Shown here in pieces: positions 27,417-38,087 of a stretch of 64,000 bases of DNA; positions within the stretch are counted from its first letter, which is position 1; every line of letters begins with the position of its first letter. The position numbers and the translations under genes are program-made. The stretch is from assembly GCF_014204975.1 (NCBI RefSeq), contig NZ_JACHMM010000001.1:4836001-4900000 (forward strand). Reading direction: 5' to 3'. The stretch is from Jiangella mangrovi. GTDB taxonomy: Bacteria > Actinomycetota > Actinomycetes > Jiangellales > Jiangellaceae. Below the pieces are notes generated by a model. It was not told where the DNA came from. It searched no databases and was given only the letters and a program-made list of their open reading frames with translations.

Positions 27417-28028
27417 GTGCTTCCCGCCCATCCGTTCGGTCCGCCGCTGACCGCCACCGTCAGCACCGACGGCACCCAGGTGACCATGCAGTGGGTCGCG
27501 GCCGACGACGACTGGGTGTCGCTGGGCGAGCACGTCGGCGCCTTCGACGTGCCCGACGCGGACGCGCTGACCGGCGCCGAGCTGCTGGCCCGCTCCCCCG
27601 GCGTCTCGGACTACCTGCTCCAGCATCTGACGGTGAGCCAGGACGGCGCCACCTGTGCGGGCCGGGTCGACGCCATCGACCCGCTGGGCGAGGGCGCGCG
27701 GCTGGTCTTCGACTGCGCCGAGCCGGTCTCCGAGGTCGAGCTGACGGTGGCGGCGCTGACCGACATCAACGAGTCCTACCGGACGGTCGTCTCCAACGTG
27801 GGCGAGACGGGGACGCTGTTCACGGCCGACACGGCGACCCAGCCCTGGGACTTCGACGCCGGCGGGGCGTCGACGCTGCCGCTGCTGATCGCGGGCGCCG
27901 CGCTGCTGGTCGTCGGAGCCGTCGCCGGCGTGCTGTGGTGGCGCCGCTCCGCCGCCCGCGCCGACGCCACCCCCGCGCGGGCCGCAGCTGACCCCGTCAC
28001 GCCCAAGGAGCCCGTCACCGGTCAGTGA
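27417..28028 (+). CDS. Membrane-anchored protein with extracytoplasmic domain, probably 5'-truncated
   Basis: 203 aa starting with GTG. The beginning, [15 protein letters not shown], looks like the mature N terminus of a family of exported actinobacterial proteins related to the extracellular part of HupE/UreJ-like proteins, which normally begin right after signal-peptide cleavage. Here no signal peptide precedes it in any frame. The rest is a beta-rich domain with two Cys ([16 protein letters not shown]), then one membrane helix (about 153-173) and a basic tail [10 protein letters not shown]. It overlaps the convergent ABC gene by 14 bp. Possibly no longer functional. Confidence 0.55.
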   Translation: MLPAHPFGPPLTATVSTDGTQVTMQWVAADDDWVSLGEHVGAFDVPDADALTGAELLARSPGVSDYLLQHLTVSQDGATCAGRVDAIDPLGEGARLVFDCAEPVSEVELTVAALTDINESYRTVVSNVGETGTLFTADTATQPWDFDAGGASTLPLLIAGAALLVVGAVAGVLWWRRSAARADATPARAAADPVTPKEPVTGQ

Positions 28029-28967
28029 CGCCGTGCAGGTGGCAGGCGGCCGCCTGCTCGGGGCCGGTCGGCTGCAGCACGGGATCGTGGTCCGGGCACG
28101 GCTCGAACACCTTCGGGCAGCGGGTGCGGAACCGGCAGCCCGACGGCGGATCGGCCGGGCTGGGCACGTCGCCGGTGAGGACGATCCGCCGCCGCGACCG
28201 CTCCCGCGACGGCTCCGGGACGGGGACGGCGGACACCAGCGCCTCGGTGTACGGGTGCGCGGGCGCCGACGACACGGAGGCGCCGTCGCCCAGTTCGACC
28301 ACCCGGCCCAGGTACATGACGGCGACCCGGTCGGCCACCTGCCGCACGGCCGCGAGGTCGTGCGAGACGAACAGGTAGGTCAGCCCGAGCTCGCGCTGCA
28401 GCCGCACCAGCAGGTTCACCACCTGCGCCTGCACCGACACGTCGAGCGAGGCGATCGGCTCGTCGCAGACGACGAAGTCCGGCTCGCCGGCCAGCGCCCG
28501 CGCGATGCCGACGCGCTGGCGCTGCCCGCCGGAGAACTCGTGCGGGTACCGTCCGCCGAGGCGCGGGTCCAGCCCGACGACCTCCATCAGCTCGCCGACG
28601 CGGGCCCGCCGCGCCGCCCGCCCCTGGTGCAGCTTGTGGATGGCCAGTGGCTCGCCGATCGACTCCGCGACGGTCCGGCGCGGGTCGAGCGAGGCGTACG
28701 GGTCCTGGAAGATCATCGCGGTGCGCCGGCGCAGCGCCCGCAGCTCGCGCCGTCCGGCCGCCGTCACGTCGACGCCGTCGAACTCCACCGTCCCGTTCGT
28801 CGGCTCGACCAGCCGCAGCAGCGCGTTGCCGAGGGTGGACTTGCCGCAGCCGGACTCCCCCACCAGCCCCAGCGTCTCGCCGCGGCGGACCTCCAGGTCG
28901 ACACCGTCGACGGCGCGGACGTCGCCGAAGTGCACCTTCAGGTCGCTGGCCCGCACCAGCACGTCGC

Positions 28968-28971
<4 letters not shown>
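28015..28971 (-). CDS. Peptide ABC transporter ATP-binding protein (OppF type)
   Basis: 318-aa ATPase of the second peptide importer. Walker [10 protein letters not shown], signature FSGGQRQRV (Phe rather than Leu first), Walker [14 protein letters not shown]-loop VSHDLAAVR, and a C-terminal Cys motif [18 protein letters not shown] at 28971 overlaps the preceding stop (ATGA). Last gene of its operon, convergent with the 27417 gene. Confidence 0.93.
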
Positions 28972-29980
<1,009 letters not shown>

Positions 29981-29984
<4 letters not shown>

Positions 29985-30844
29985 GCGCTCACCCCGGTTC
30001 CGGCCATGGCCTGGCGTTGACGGGGATCGAGCACGTCGCGCAGCGCGTCGCCGAGCACATTGAACGCGAGCACCGTCACGAAGATCGCGAGGCCCGGGAA
30101 GACCGCCATCCACCACGCCTGCTCGACGAAGCCGCGGCCCTCGGAGAGCATGCGCCCCCACGACGGGTCCGGCGGCTGGGTGCCGAGCCCGACGAAGCTC
30201 AGCGCGGCCTCGGACAGGATCGCGAACGCCAGGCTGATCGACGTCTGGACGATGATCGGCGCGGTGACGTTCGGCAGCACGTGCCGCCCGATGATGCGCA
30301 GGTCGCCGGCGCCGGCCGAGCGGGCCGCCTTCACGTAGACCTCCTCGCGGACGCTGAGCACGCTGGCCCGGGTGATGCGGGCGAAGATCGGCGTGTAGAC
30401 GATGCCGATGGCGATCATCGCGTTGGTCGAGCCCGGACCGAGGATCGCGAGGACGGCGATCGCCATGAGCATCGCCGGGAACGCGAACAACACGTCGGAC
30501 AGCCGCATGAGCACGTCGTCGACCCAGCGGCCGTAGTAGCCGGCCAGCAGGCCGATCAGCACGCCCGCGACCAGCGAGATGCCGACGGCGACGGCGCCGA
30601 CCCGCAGCGACACCTCCGCACCCAGGATCACCCGGGACAGCACGTCGCGGCCGAGCTCGTCGGTGCCGAACCAGTGGTCGCCGCTCGGGCCCTGCAGCCG
30701 GTTGGACACGTCGGTCTCGGTGGCGTCGTACGGTGCGATCACTTCGCCGAGGAACGCGGTGACCACCAGGGCGACCAGGACGGCGGCCGCAGCGATCGCC
30801 GTCGGGCCCCGGAACAGCAGTTTGGCGGTTTCGGCCGCTCTCAT
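29981..30844 (-). CDS. Peptide ABC transporter permease (OppC type)
   Basis: 287-aa permease with six helices, the loop motif [14 protein letters not shown] and the EAA loop [16 protein letters not shown]. It begins with a short cytoplasmic segment ([14 protein letters not shown]). It overlaps the upstream OppB gene by four bases. Confidence 0.93.
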
Positions 30845-31794
30845 CGCGCGCTCCGGTAGGTGATGCGCGGGTCCAGTCGCGCGTACGTGAGGTCCACCAC
30901 CAGGTTGACCAGCAGGAAGATGAACGCGAACAGCAGCACGGCGCCCTGGAGCACCGGATAGTCGCGCGACTCGACCGCCTGGAAGGCCAGCTGCCCCAGC
31001 CCGGGCCAGGCGAACACGAACTCGACGACGACCACGCCGGACAGCAGGTAGGCCAGCTGGACACCGCCCACCGTCACCAGCGGGACCAGCGCGTTGCGCA
31101 GCACGTGCCAGGTCAGGACGTCGCGGGCGCGCATGCCCTTGGCCCGGGCGGTCCGCACGTGGTCCTGGCCGAGCGACTCCAGGACCGACGAGCGGACGAA
31201 CCGGGTGAGGATCGCGCCGCTCGAGACGCCGGCGGTGATGGCCGGGAGGATCAGGTGCCGCGCCCAGTCGACGGGGTCCCCGGTGAGCGGCGTGTAGCCG
31301 CTCGAGGGGAGCCAGCCGAGGGTGCCGGCGAAGACCAGGATGAGCATGATGCCGAGCCAGAAGTCCGGCACGCTCAGCCCGGCCTGGCTGGAGAGGCTGG
31401 CGAACCAGTCGACCGGCTTGCGGGGACGCAGCGCCGACGCGGTGCCCAGCGGGATCGCGATGAGCAGGGCGACGACGATGGCCGCTCCGGCGAGGCTGAG
31501 CGTCGCCGGGACGCGCTCGAGGATCAGCGACAGCACCGTCTCGCCGGTGCGGAAGCTGACGCCGAAGTCGCCCGTGACGGCGCCGCCGATCCAGGTGAGG
31601 AACTGCAGCGGCACAGGGTCGTCGAGACCCGCCCGCTCGCGCAGGGCCGCGACCGTCTCGGGGTCGGCCTGCTGGCCCAGCGCGGCGCGGATCGGGTCGC
31701 CCGGCACCAGCTGCATGATCGCGAAGACCAGCACGCTGACGCCGAGCAGCACCGCGACCGACTGAGCCAGCCGCCGCAGCGCGTAGCGGGTCAC
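30841..31794 (-). CDS. Peptide ABC transporter permease (OppB type)
   Basis: 317-aa permease starting with GTG inside the substrate-binding-protein stop (GTGA). Typical N terminus RYALRRLAQSVAVLLGVS, then FAIMQLVPGDPIR, and the EAA loop HVRTARAKGMRARDVL. It would form the channel with the 29981-30844 product. Confidence 0.93.
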   Translation of the reverse strand: MTRYALRRLAQSVAVLLGVSVLVFAIMQLVPGDPIRAALGQQADPETVAALRERAGLDDPVPLQFLTWIGGAVTGDFGVSFRTGETVLSLILERVPATLSLAGAAIVVALLIAIPLGTASALRPRKPVDWFASLSSQAGLSVPDFWLGIMLILVFAGTLGWLPSSGYTPLTGDPVDWARHLILPAITAGVSSGAILTRFVRSSVLESLGQDHVRTARAKGMRARDVLTWHVLRNALVPLVTVGGVQLAYLLSGVVVVEFVFAWPGLGQLAFQAVESRDYPVLQGAVLLFAFIFLLVNLVVDLTYARLDPRITYRSAR

Positions 31795-33368
31795 TCCGGG
31801 AGCCTCACGGTCTCGAAGTTGATCGCCTTGTCCGGACGGATCTCGTAGCCCTCGAGGCCGGGGGCCCAGGCCTGCACGACGTCGGGGTTGTAGAGGTACA
31901 GGTAGCTGACGTCGTCGACGATGAGCTCCGCCGCCTGGTCGTAGAGCGCCTTGCGGGCGTCCTGGTCGGTCTCGGCGGCCGCTTGGGTGAGCAGGTCGTC
32001 GACCTCGGGGTTGCAGTAGCCCTGGAAGTTCGACGTCCCCTCGCAGACGTGCTGCGCGTGGTAGAAGCCGAACGGGTCCAGGTTGCCCAGCCAGCCCAGC
32101 AGGAACGCGTCGTAGTCGCCGGCGGCCTGGCGGTCCAGCCAGGTCGCGAACGTCTCCTGCTCGATCCCGACCTCGACACCGACCTCGGCCAGCTGCGCCT
32201 GGATGACCTGCGCGGCCTGGACGGTCTCGGGGTACTCGTCGGTGACCATGAGGCCCATGGGCTGGGGGCTGGCGGTGCTGTTGGCCCCGATGAGGTCGGT
32301 CGCCTGGTCGGGGTCGTGCTCGAAGGGCGCGTACTCGTGGTACCAGAGGCTCTGCTCGGGGATGGCGCTCTGGTTCGTGGTGGCGGCGCCGAACCGGGCC
32401 GCCTCCGTCACCTCGTCGCGGTCGATGCCGAACGCGACGCCGCGGCGGAAGTCGCGGTTGTCGAACGGCGGCCTGGCCTCGTTCATGGCGAGGTACCAGT
32501 AGTCGACGCTGGGGGTGACGCCGAGCTCGACCTCCTCGTCGTCCTCGAGGCCCTCGATGTCCTGGGGCGGGACGTTGTCGGTCCAGTGGACGTCGCCGGA
32601 GCGCAGGGCGGTGAGCGCGGCGGCCGGCTCGCTCACGTACTGGAACTCGACGCCGTCGACGATGGCCGGGTCGCCCCAGTAGTCGTCGTAGCGGGCCAGC
32701 GTGACGCCGCCGGCGCCGGCGTCCTCGAGGGTGAACGGGCCGGTGCCGATGGCCGTGGTGGCGAGGTCGGTGGCCTCGGCGGCGCCCTCGGGGATGATCG
32801 ACATGCCCTTGAAGCCGCCGATGTTGTCCAGCAGGGCCGGGGTCGGCGTGCTGAGGGTGATCGTCACCGTCCGCGGGTCTGTTGCTTGGATGTCTGCCAC
32901 GCTGGCGAAGCGGTAGGCGTTGGCCAGCTGCTCGTCGATGATCCGGTTGAACGAGTAGACGACGTCCGCGGAGTCGAAGGCGCTGCCGTCGTGGAAGGTG
33001 ACGCCGTCGCGGAGCGTGAAGGTCCAGGTGAGGCCGTCCTCGCTGGTGGTCCACTCGGTCGCGAGGCTGGGCTGGAACTCGCCCTCCGCGTCCGGGACGA
33101 CGAGCGTGTCGTAGACATTCTCGAGGATCTGGAAACTGGCGTAGGCCTGGGTCTTGTGCGGGTCGAACTGGTCGGGCTGGGCCGAGATCGCTGCGACCAG
33201 GGTTCCGCCCTGGCCATCTGGGTCGTCTTGGTCGAGGTTGCTCCCGTCTGGGTCGCCGGAGCCCGCCGGATCGTCGAGATCGACGTCGTCCCCGCCGCCG
33301 CAACCGGCGCTGACCAGCGCGATCACCGCGAGAGCGACCGCATGACCACGGACCTTTCCACGATTCAT
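31791..33368 (-). CDS. ABC transporter substrate-binding lipoprotein, family 5 (peptide)
   Basis: 525-aa receptor of the second peptide importer. The ATG at 33368 gives a short basic start (MNRGKVRGHA), a hydrophobic core and lipobox LVSAGC with C23 as the lipidated residue; a Gly/Asp-rich linker follows. SBP_bac_5 landmarks: EWTTSEDGLTWTFTLRDG, TIGTGPFTLEDAG, ARYDDYWGDP. First gene of a five-gene operon. In contrast with the 116-1993 receptor it is a classical lipoprotein with no C-terminal helix. Confidence 0.93.
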   Translation of the reverse strand: MNRGKVRGHAVALAVIALVSAGCGGGDDVDLDDPAGSGDPDGSNLDQDDPDGQGGTLVAAISAQPDQFDPHKTQAYASFQILENVYDTLVVPDAEGEFQPSLATEWTTSEDGLTWTFTLRDGVTFHDGSAFDSADVVYSFNRIIDEQLANAYRFASVADIQATDPRTVTITLSTPTPALLDNIGGFKGMSIIPEGAAEATDLATTAIGTGPFTLEDAGAGGVTLARYDDYWGDPAIVDGVEFQYVSEPAAALTALRSGDVHWTDNVPPQDIEGLEDDEEVELGVTPSVDYWYLAMNEARPPFDNRDFRRGVAFGIDRDEVTEAARFGAATTNQSAIPEQSLWYHEYAPFEHDPDQATDLIGANSTASPQPMGLMVTDEYPETVQAAQVIQAQLAEVGVEVGIEQETFATWLDRQAAGDYDAFLLGWLGNLDPFGFYHAQHVCEGTSNFQGYCNPEVDDLLTQAAAETDQDARKALYDQAAELIVDDVSYLYLYNPDVVQAWAPGLEGYEIRPDKAINFETVRLPE

Positions 33369-33426
33369 ATGAGACCCATACCCGTCTGCTCGCATCGTTC
33401 ACATCGGTTTCGTCGCACCCGTCTCG

Positions 33427-33449
33427 CCCTCGACCCTTCCGGTCGAGGG
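33427..33449. repeat. Hairpin in the divergent intergenic region upstream of the peptide ABC operon
   Basis: Perfect 9-bp arms CCCTCGACC (33427-33435) / GGTCGAGGG (33441-33449), 5-nt loop. It lies in the 280-bp gap between the minus-strand substrate-binding protein and the plus-strand M23 gene, and could be leader structure or an operator. Otherwise the gap shows only a lone DnaA-box-like TTGTCCACA (33559-33567). Confidence 0.35.
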
Positions 33450-33648
33450 GGTGGGGTCGTCCAGCCGAGCCCCGCGCGGGCCGCCGTTCGTTGCGACTTC
33501 GTGACGGACCTGTGAGCGGATCGATCGGCGTGTCGGTGGCGGCGCGAGTCGGGAGGCGTTGTCCACAGGGCCGGCGAATTCGCCGACTCGTCCCCAAATC
33601 CGCTCGGGCCGGCTGACGCGGCCCGGTTCGGCGCGGAAGCTCGCTGAC

Positions 33649-34683
33649 ATGAGCCCTCTTCTCGTTGTCGTCCCCCTGCTCGGTCTCGTGCTCGGCCTGC
33701 TGCCCGCAGACCGCGCTGCCGCCTCGTCGCCCTCCGGTGCCATCCCACCGGGCGCCGGCTGGGTGTACCCCGTCGGGCCGCCGGGCGGGCCGGCCGAGGT
33801 CGTCCACGGCTTCGACCCGCCCGACCAGCCGTGGCTGTCCGGTCACCGCGGCGTCGACCTCGCGGCGACGGCGGGCGCTCCGGTTCGGGCTGCTGGGCCG
33901 GGCCGCGTCGTCTACGCCGGTCCGCTCGCCGGCCGGGGCGTCGTCGTCATCGACCACGGCGGGCTGCGCACCACGTACGAGCCGGTCGCCGCCTCCGTCA
34001 CCGCCGGCGACGACGTCGGCGCGGGCTCGCTCATCGGGACGCTCGAGGTGGCCGGGAGCCACTGCGCGCCGGCGGCCTGCCTGCACTGGGGAGCGCGCGA
34101 GGGCGAGCGGTACACCGACCCGCTCGCGCTGGTCGGCGCCGGCCCGGTGCGGCTGCTCCCGCTCGGCGCGCGGACCTTGTCGGGCGCGCCACCGCCGGTG
34201 CCGCCGGCGTCGCCGTCGCCGTCGGTCGCGCTCGTCTGGCCGGTCGCGGTGCCGCGGGTGACCTCGCCGTACGGGCTGCGGGTGCACCCGATCACCGGCG
34301 AGCGCAAGCTGCACGACGGCGTCGACCTCGCCGCTGTCTGCGGGGCGCCGATCCGGGCGGCCGCCTCGGGCCGGGTGACCGGGGTGGGCGACCGCGGCCC
34401 GTACGGCCTGCGGGTGAGCGTCGACCACGGCCTCGTCCGCGGCACGCCCCTCACCACGTCGTACAGCCATCTGGCGGCGTTCTCGGTGGCGCCGGGCCAG
34501 CAGGTCCGGGCCGGCCAGCTGGTCGGGCGGGCGGGTAGCACCGGCCTCTCGACCGGCTGCCACCTGCACCTCATGCTGTACGCGGCCGGCCGGGTCACCG
34601 ACCCGCTCCCCTGGCTCCCTGCCGGGGCGACGACGGCGACAAGTTACCTTGCGAAGGCACTCCGCGAGGGGTACCGTCGTTGA
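33649..34683 (+). CDS. Secreted M23 family protein with two LytM domains
   Basis: 344-aa exported peptidoglycan hydrolase-like protein with a signal peptide (MSPLLVVVPLLGLVLGLLPA, cleavage near 25). Two tandem M23 domains are present. The first has H66 and D70 (GHRGVD) but ends in HCAPAACLHWG, so its last metal motif is Cys-x-His, as in the single-domain M23 protein usually found beside rpsB in actinobacteria. The second has HDGVD and an intact HLH (GCHLHLML), so it is more likely the active endopeptidase. The next gene starts at TTG within its stop. Confidence 0.9.
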   Translation: MSPLLVVVPLLGLVLGLLPADRAAASSPSGAIPPGAGWVYPVGPPGGPAEVVHGFDPPDQPWLSGHRGVDLAATAGAPVRAAGPGRVVYAGPLAGRGVVVIDHGGLRTTYEPVAASVTAGDDVGAGSLIGTLEVAGSHCAPAACLHWGAREGERYTDPLALVGAGPVRLLPLGARTLSGAPPPVPPASPSPSVALVWPVAVPRVTSPYGLRVHPITGERKLHDGVDLAAVCGAPIRAAASGRVTGVGDRGPYGLRVSVDHGLVRGTPLTTSYSHLAAFSVAPGQQVRAGQLVGRAGSTGLSTGCHLHLMLYAAGRVTDPLPWLPAGATTATSYLAKALREGYRR

Positions 34684-34910
34684 CGGATCCCGCCATTGCA
34701 CAGAGCGCCCGCAAACACGGTGTCTCCGACGACGACATGCTCCACGCCTACCGCTGCGCTATCAGGGACCGAGACCAGGACGACGGGCTGGTCATGCTGA
34801 TCGGCCCCGGCCGGTCCGGCCAACTGCTCGAGATCGGGGTGGTCCGGTCCGAGTTCGGCTCGTCCATCGTTCACGCCATGAACGCCCGACCGAAGTACCT
34901 GAGGTGGTGA
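34680..34910 (+). CDS. Small toxin-like protein (DUF4258/BrnT-like)
   Basis: 76 aa, reading from a TTG that overlaps the M23 stop (TTGA); an ATG inside would remove a large part of it. The fold pattern is that of the small RelE-like DUF4258/BrnT group: an N-terminal helix with HGVSDDDMLHAYRC, a strand LVMLIGPG, LLEIGVV, and a final IVHAMNARPKYL. Immediately followed by a small HTH-bearing gene, the order of a type II toxin-antitoxin module. Fold assignment is from pattern only. Confidence 0.6.
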   Translation: MTDPAIAQSARKHGVSDDDMLHAYRCAIRDRDQDDGLVMLIGPGRSGQLLEIGVVRSEFGSSIVHAMNARPKYLRW

Positions 34911-34912
34911 CC

Positions 34913-35185
34913 ATGCCCTACACGCACGAATACATCCTCGCCCACGCGGACGAGCTCGCCCGCCGCTTCGAGGAGCACGAGCCCGACCCGAGCACGTTCA
35001 GGGATGCCCGCCCGCTGGCCGCCATCTATCGGGCCGTTCAGGCACGCGCCCAGGCCGAGCGGGACATCGTCGAGGCCGTGGCCGAGGCGCGACGGACCGG
35101 ACACCCGTGGTGGCTGATCGGGTCCTACCTCGGCACATCCGGCGAGGCGGCGCGGCAGCGGTACGGCAAACTGATCGCCGCCTGA
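34913..35185 (+). CDS. Small helical protein with C-terminal HTH, candidate antitoxin
   Basis: 90 aa. The C-terminal part PWWLIGSYLGTSGEAARQRYG resembles the helix-turn-helix (WxxIGxxLGTSxxAAxQRF) of small actinobacterial DNA-binding proteins; the N-terminal half is acidic and helical (LARRFEEHEPDP). ATG at 34913 has GAGG 8 nt upstream; a GTG at 34907 overlapping the previous stop is possible. Paired with the toxin-like gene, so it probably neutralises it and autoregulates the pair. Confidence 0.65.
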   Translation: MPYTHEYILAHADELARRFEEHEPDPSTFRDARPLAAIYRAVQARAQAERDIVEAVAEARRTGHPWWLIGSYLGTSGEAARQRYGKLIAA

Positions 35186-35337
35186 GGAGATGACGGGCCG
35201 ATGTCACAGGCGTCACAGTCCGTCGCATCGAGTGGAATCGGTTGTGCCGTGGATCACCACTGTGCACCCTGGAGAGATCCGTTGATCTTCGTGGGCACAG
35301 CCGTGCCCGCCCTCATGTGCCCGGAGCTGACGTCCGC

Positions 35338-36630
35338 ATGTCCGTCCCTGTGTCCCCGACCCTCGCCCTCAACGAAGCTCTGGCGGAGAAGCGCCGGCAC
35401 GGCATGCCCGTGCTGCCGCTCGGGTTCGGCGAGGCGGGGTTGCCGGTCCATCCGGCGCTGCGCGAGGCTCTGGCCATCGGCAGCAGCCGCAACGCGTACG
35501 GCCCGGTCGCGGGCACGGCCGAGCTGCGTGAGGCGGCGGCGGGCTACTGGGGCCGTCGCGGCCTGCCCACCGACCCCGGCCTCGTCGTGGCCGGGCCGGG
35601 GAGCAAGCCGCTGCTGTACGGGCTGCTGCTGGCGCTCGGCGGCGACATCGTGGCACCGTCGCCGGGATGGGTGAGCTACCGGGCACAGGCGCGGCTGACG
35701 GGGCACCGGCCCATCCACGTGCCGACGGTGCCGGGCCAGGGCGGCGTGCCGCGGCCCGACCTCGTCGCCGAGGCCGTGCTGGCCGCGCGTGGCGCCGGCC
35801 GGACCGTCCGCAGCGTCGTCGTCACGACACCCGACAACCCCACCGGCGACATCGCGTCGCGCGGCACGATCGAGCAGATCGCCCGGGTGGCCCGCGAGCT
35901 CGACCTCACCATCGTCTCCAACGAGATCTACCGCGACCTCGTCCACGACCCCAGCACGTTCGTGCACAGCCCGGCCGAGTTCGCGCCCGAGCGGACGGTC
36001 GTCACCACCGGGCTGTCCAAGAGCCTGGCCCTGTGCGGCTGGCGCCTCGGCGTCATGCGACTGCCCGACAGCCCGCTCGGCAGGTCACTCCTGGCCGACG
36101 TGCTGGGCGTGGCGAGCGAGGTGTGGTCCAGCCCGGCAGCCCCCGTCCAGTACGCCGCCGCCTACGCGTTCGGCGAGCCCGAGGAGCTGACCGAGCGGAT
36201 CGAACGCAGCCGCCGCCTGCACGGTGCCGTGGTCCGGGCGGTCGCCGACCGGCTGCAGCGGGCGGGCGCCGTCCTGCCGACGCCGCGGGCCGGCTTCTAC
36301 CTCTACCCGGACTTCAGCGGGTGGAGCGACTACCTCGAGCGCGAGCATGGCATCATCACTGGTCGGCAGCTGACGGCGTTCCTGCTGGACGCGTACGGCC
36401 TCGGCGGGCTGCCTGCGGCGGACTTCGAGGGCGGCCACGACGCGCTGCGCATGCGGCTGGCGACGAGCCTTCTCTACGGCGACACCGACGTGCAGCGCTA
36501 CGCCGCCCTCGCCGCCGACGACCCCACCCGGCTGCCGTGGATCCGCGCGCACCTGGACCGGCTGGACGAAGTCCTCGGCGACCTCGCCCGCCACGCCGAC
36601 CCCGTCCACGCCCGCGGCGTCGCCTGCTGA
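35338..36630 (+). CDS. PLP-dependent aminotransferase, class I/II
   Basis: 430-aa fold-type I aminotransferase. PLP-Lys lies in [16 protein letters not shown]; other landmarks are [25 protein letters not shown] equivalent TTPDNPTGD, and [14 protein letters not shown] at 35338 chosen because it begins the conserved part; an upstream frame to 35242 lacks family residues. Monocistronic, convergent with xerC. The substrate cannot be assigned. Confidence 0.88.
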   Translation: MSVPVSPTLALNEALAEKRRHGMPVLPLGFGEAGLPVHPALREALAIGSSRNAYGPVAGTAELREAAAGYWGRRGLPTDPGLVVAGPGSKPLLYGLLLALGGDIVAPSPGWVSYRAQARLTGHRPIHVPTVPGQGGVPRPDLVAEAVLAARGAGRTVRSVVVTTPDNPTGDIASRGTIEQIARVARELDLTIVSNEIYRDLVHDPSTFVHSPAEFAPERTVVTTGLSKSLALCGWRLGVMRLPDSPLGRSLLADVLGVASEVWSSPAAPVQYAAAYAFGEPEELTERIERSRRLHGAVVRAVADRLQRAGAVLPTPRAGFYLYPDFSGWSDYLEREHGIITGRQLTAFLLDAYGLGGLPAADFEGGHDALRMRLATSLLYGDTDVQRYAALAADDPTRLPWIRAHLDRLDEVLGDLARHADPVHARGVAC

Positions 36631-36646
36631 CCCGCGCGGGCCGCGA

Positions 36647-36770
36647 ACGGTGTGAGATCGGTATCGCCTGGACGACACCGGAGCCGCATCGTTCGCGCAG
36701 CATTCCCCTGGGTGGCGTCACTGTCGCCAGGACGACACCAGCGCCACCCACATCGCGGAGCGTTGCCCCA
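36647..36770. repeat. Short intergenic repeat, copy 2, between convergent genes
   Basis: Begins ACGGTGTGAG-A-TCGGT and reaches CATCGTTC-G-CGCAGC at 36701, the same ends as the repeat at 27231-27307. A second segment (36716-36770) with TCACTGTCG and GGACGACACC is partly an inverted copy of the first, so the whole 172-bp gap between the aminotransferase and xerC could fold and serve as a two-way terminator. Confidence 0.45.
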
Positions 36771-36802
36771 CCGAGCCGCGGCGATCGGGGCGCCCGTTGC
36801 GT

Positions 36803-37732
36803 TCAGGCGCGCGGGTGCGCCTGCTGGTAGGCCTTGCGCAGTCGTTCGACAGAGACGTGCGTGTAGATCTGCGTCGTACCGAGGGAGGCGTGGCCGAGGA
36901 GCTCCTGGACGCTGCGCAGATCGGCCCCGCCCTCGAGCAGGTGGGTCGCGGCGGTGTGGCGCAGGCCGTGCGGCCCGAGGTCGGGCGCGCCCGGCACCGC
37001 CTGCAGCCGCCGGTGCACGACGGTGCGCGCCGCACGCTGGTCGAGCCGGCCGCCGCGGACCCCGACGAACAGGGCGGGGCCGGTCGTCGCGGCGACCAGC
37101 GCCGGGCGGCCGAGGCGCAGCCAGACGTCCAGGGCCTCGGCCGCGGGCAGGCCGTACGGCACGGTCCGTTCCTTGCGGCCCTTGCCGAGCACCCGCACGA
37201 CCCGCCGCTCGCGGTCGAGGTCGTCGACGTCGAGGCCGACCAGTTCGCCGACCCGGATGCCGGTGGCGTACAGCAACTCCAGCAGCGCGTGGTCGCGCAG
37301 GTTGACCGGATCGCCGTCGGAGGCGTCGTCGGCCGCGGCGTTCATGAGGGTGGCGGCCTCGCCCGCGCGGAGCACCTCGGGCAGCGCCCGGCGCGCCTTC
37401 GGCGTGGCGAGCGGGGCGCCGACGTCCTCGGACAGCAGTCCGGTGCGGTGCGCCCAGGCCGTGAAGACGCGCGCCGCCGACGCCCGCCGGGCGAGCGTGG
37501 CGCGGGACCGGCCGCGGGTGCTCTGCCCGGCCAGCCAGCTGCGCAGCGCGGCGAGGTCGAGCTGGCCCACCTCGGTCCGGCCGAGCCGGGCCACGTGCGC
37601 CATGAGGGCGGCGACGTCGCCGGTGTAGGCGCGGATGGTGTGCTCGGACCGGTTCCGCTCGGCCGCGAGATGCCGGGCGAACTCCGCGACCGCACCGGCC
37701 AGCGGCTCGGGGAGGTCCTCGTCGGCGTCCAT
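36803..37732 (-). CDS. xerC: Tyrosine recombinase XerC
   Basis: Chromosome-dimer-resolving recombinase, 309 aa. Catalytic residues are all present: R160 (ATGIRVGEL), K184 (GKGRKERT), H255 and R258 (HGLRHTAA), H281 (GHASLG) and the nucleophile Y290 (QIYTHV). The N-terminal SAM-like domain (about 1-95) is normal. Placed next to dprA as is usual in actinobacteria, so this is the housekeeping enzyme rather than a phage integrase. Confidence 0.94.
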   Translation of the reverse strand: MDADEDLPEPLAGAVAEFARHLAAERNRSEHTIRAYTGDVAALMAHVARLGRTEVGQLDLAALRSWLAGQSTRGRSRATLARRASAARVFTAWAHRTGLLSEDVGAPLATPKARRALPEVLRAGEAATLMNAAADDASDGDPVNLRDHALLELLYATGIRVGELVGLDVDDLDRERRVVRVLGKGRKERTVPYGLPAAEALDVWLRLGRPALVAATTGPALFVGVRGGRLDQRAARTVVHRRLQAVPGAPDLGPHGLRHTAATHLLEGGADLRSVQELLGHASLGTTQIYTHVSVERLRKAYQQAHPRA

Positions 37733-37802
37733 GGATCCAGGATCGCGCAGCCCGGCGGCGGCCCGGCGCCGCCACGCTGAGGGCGGCGCCGGCGAGTCAC
37801 CG

Positions 37803-38009
37803 TCAGTCGTCGAGGATGAAGGTGACCTCCATGGCCACCTGGTAGGCGACGATCTCGCCGTCGCGGATCTCGACCTTCTGGTCCTTGACCCAGGCGCCGG
37901 AGACGTTGCGGAGCGTCTGGTTGGCCCGCGCGATGCCGATGCGGACGGCGTCGTCGAAGCTCGTCTCGGACCGCGCGCTGATGTTCGTGATGCGTGCGAC
38001 AGAGCCCAT
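37803..38009 (-). CDS. Dodecin family flavin-binding protein
   Basis: 68-aa protein forming hollow dodecamers that store or buffer flavins. The family pattern is complete: [33 protein letters not shown], and a last strand [13 protein letters not shown]. It sits alone between xerC and dprA, where it is not part of the usual synteny. Confidence 0.92.
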   Translation of the reverse strand: MGSVARITNISARSETSFDDAVRIGIARANQTLRNVSGAWVKDQKVEIRDGEIVAYQVAMEVTFILDD

Positions 38010-38087
38010 GTTCGGTTCCCCTCTCCCTGTCGGCGCCGCCGGATGGCCTGGCGCCCATGATCTCCATGCATACCCCTCTCACGCAGG

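Noticed and set aside
33559-33567. DnaA-box-like TTGTCCACA upstream of the M23 gene
   Set aside because: Only one good copy is present, with no cluster of boxes, no AT-rich unwinding region and no dnaA or dnaN nearby; it does not mark an origin.
30841-34701. Very long minus-strand open frame continuing upstream of the OppB permease
   Set aside because: Beyond the permease it reads antisense or out of frame through the lipoprotein and M23 genes and gives Arg/Gly/Pro-rich sequence without family motifs.
36803-37732. Tyrosine recombinase as a sign of a prophage or integrative element
   Set aside because: It lies in the conserved xerC-dprA context, and no phage genes or attachment repeats surround it.
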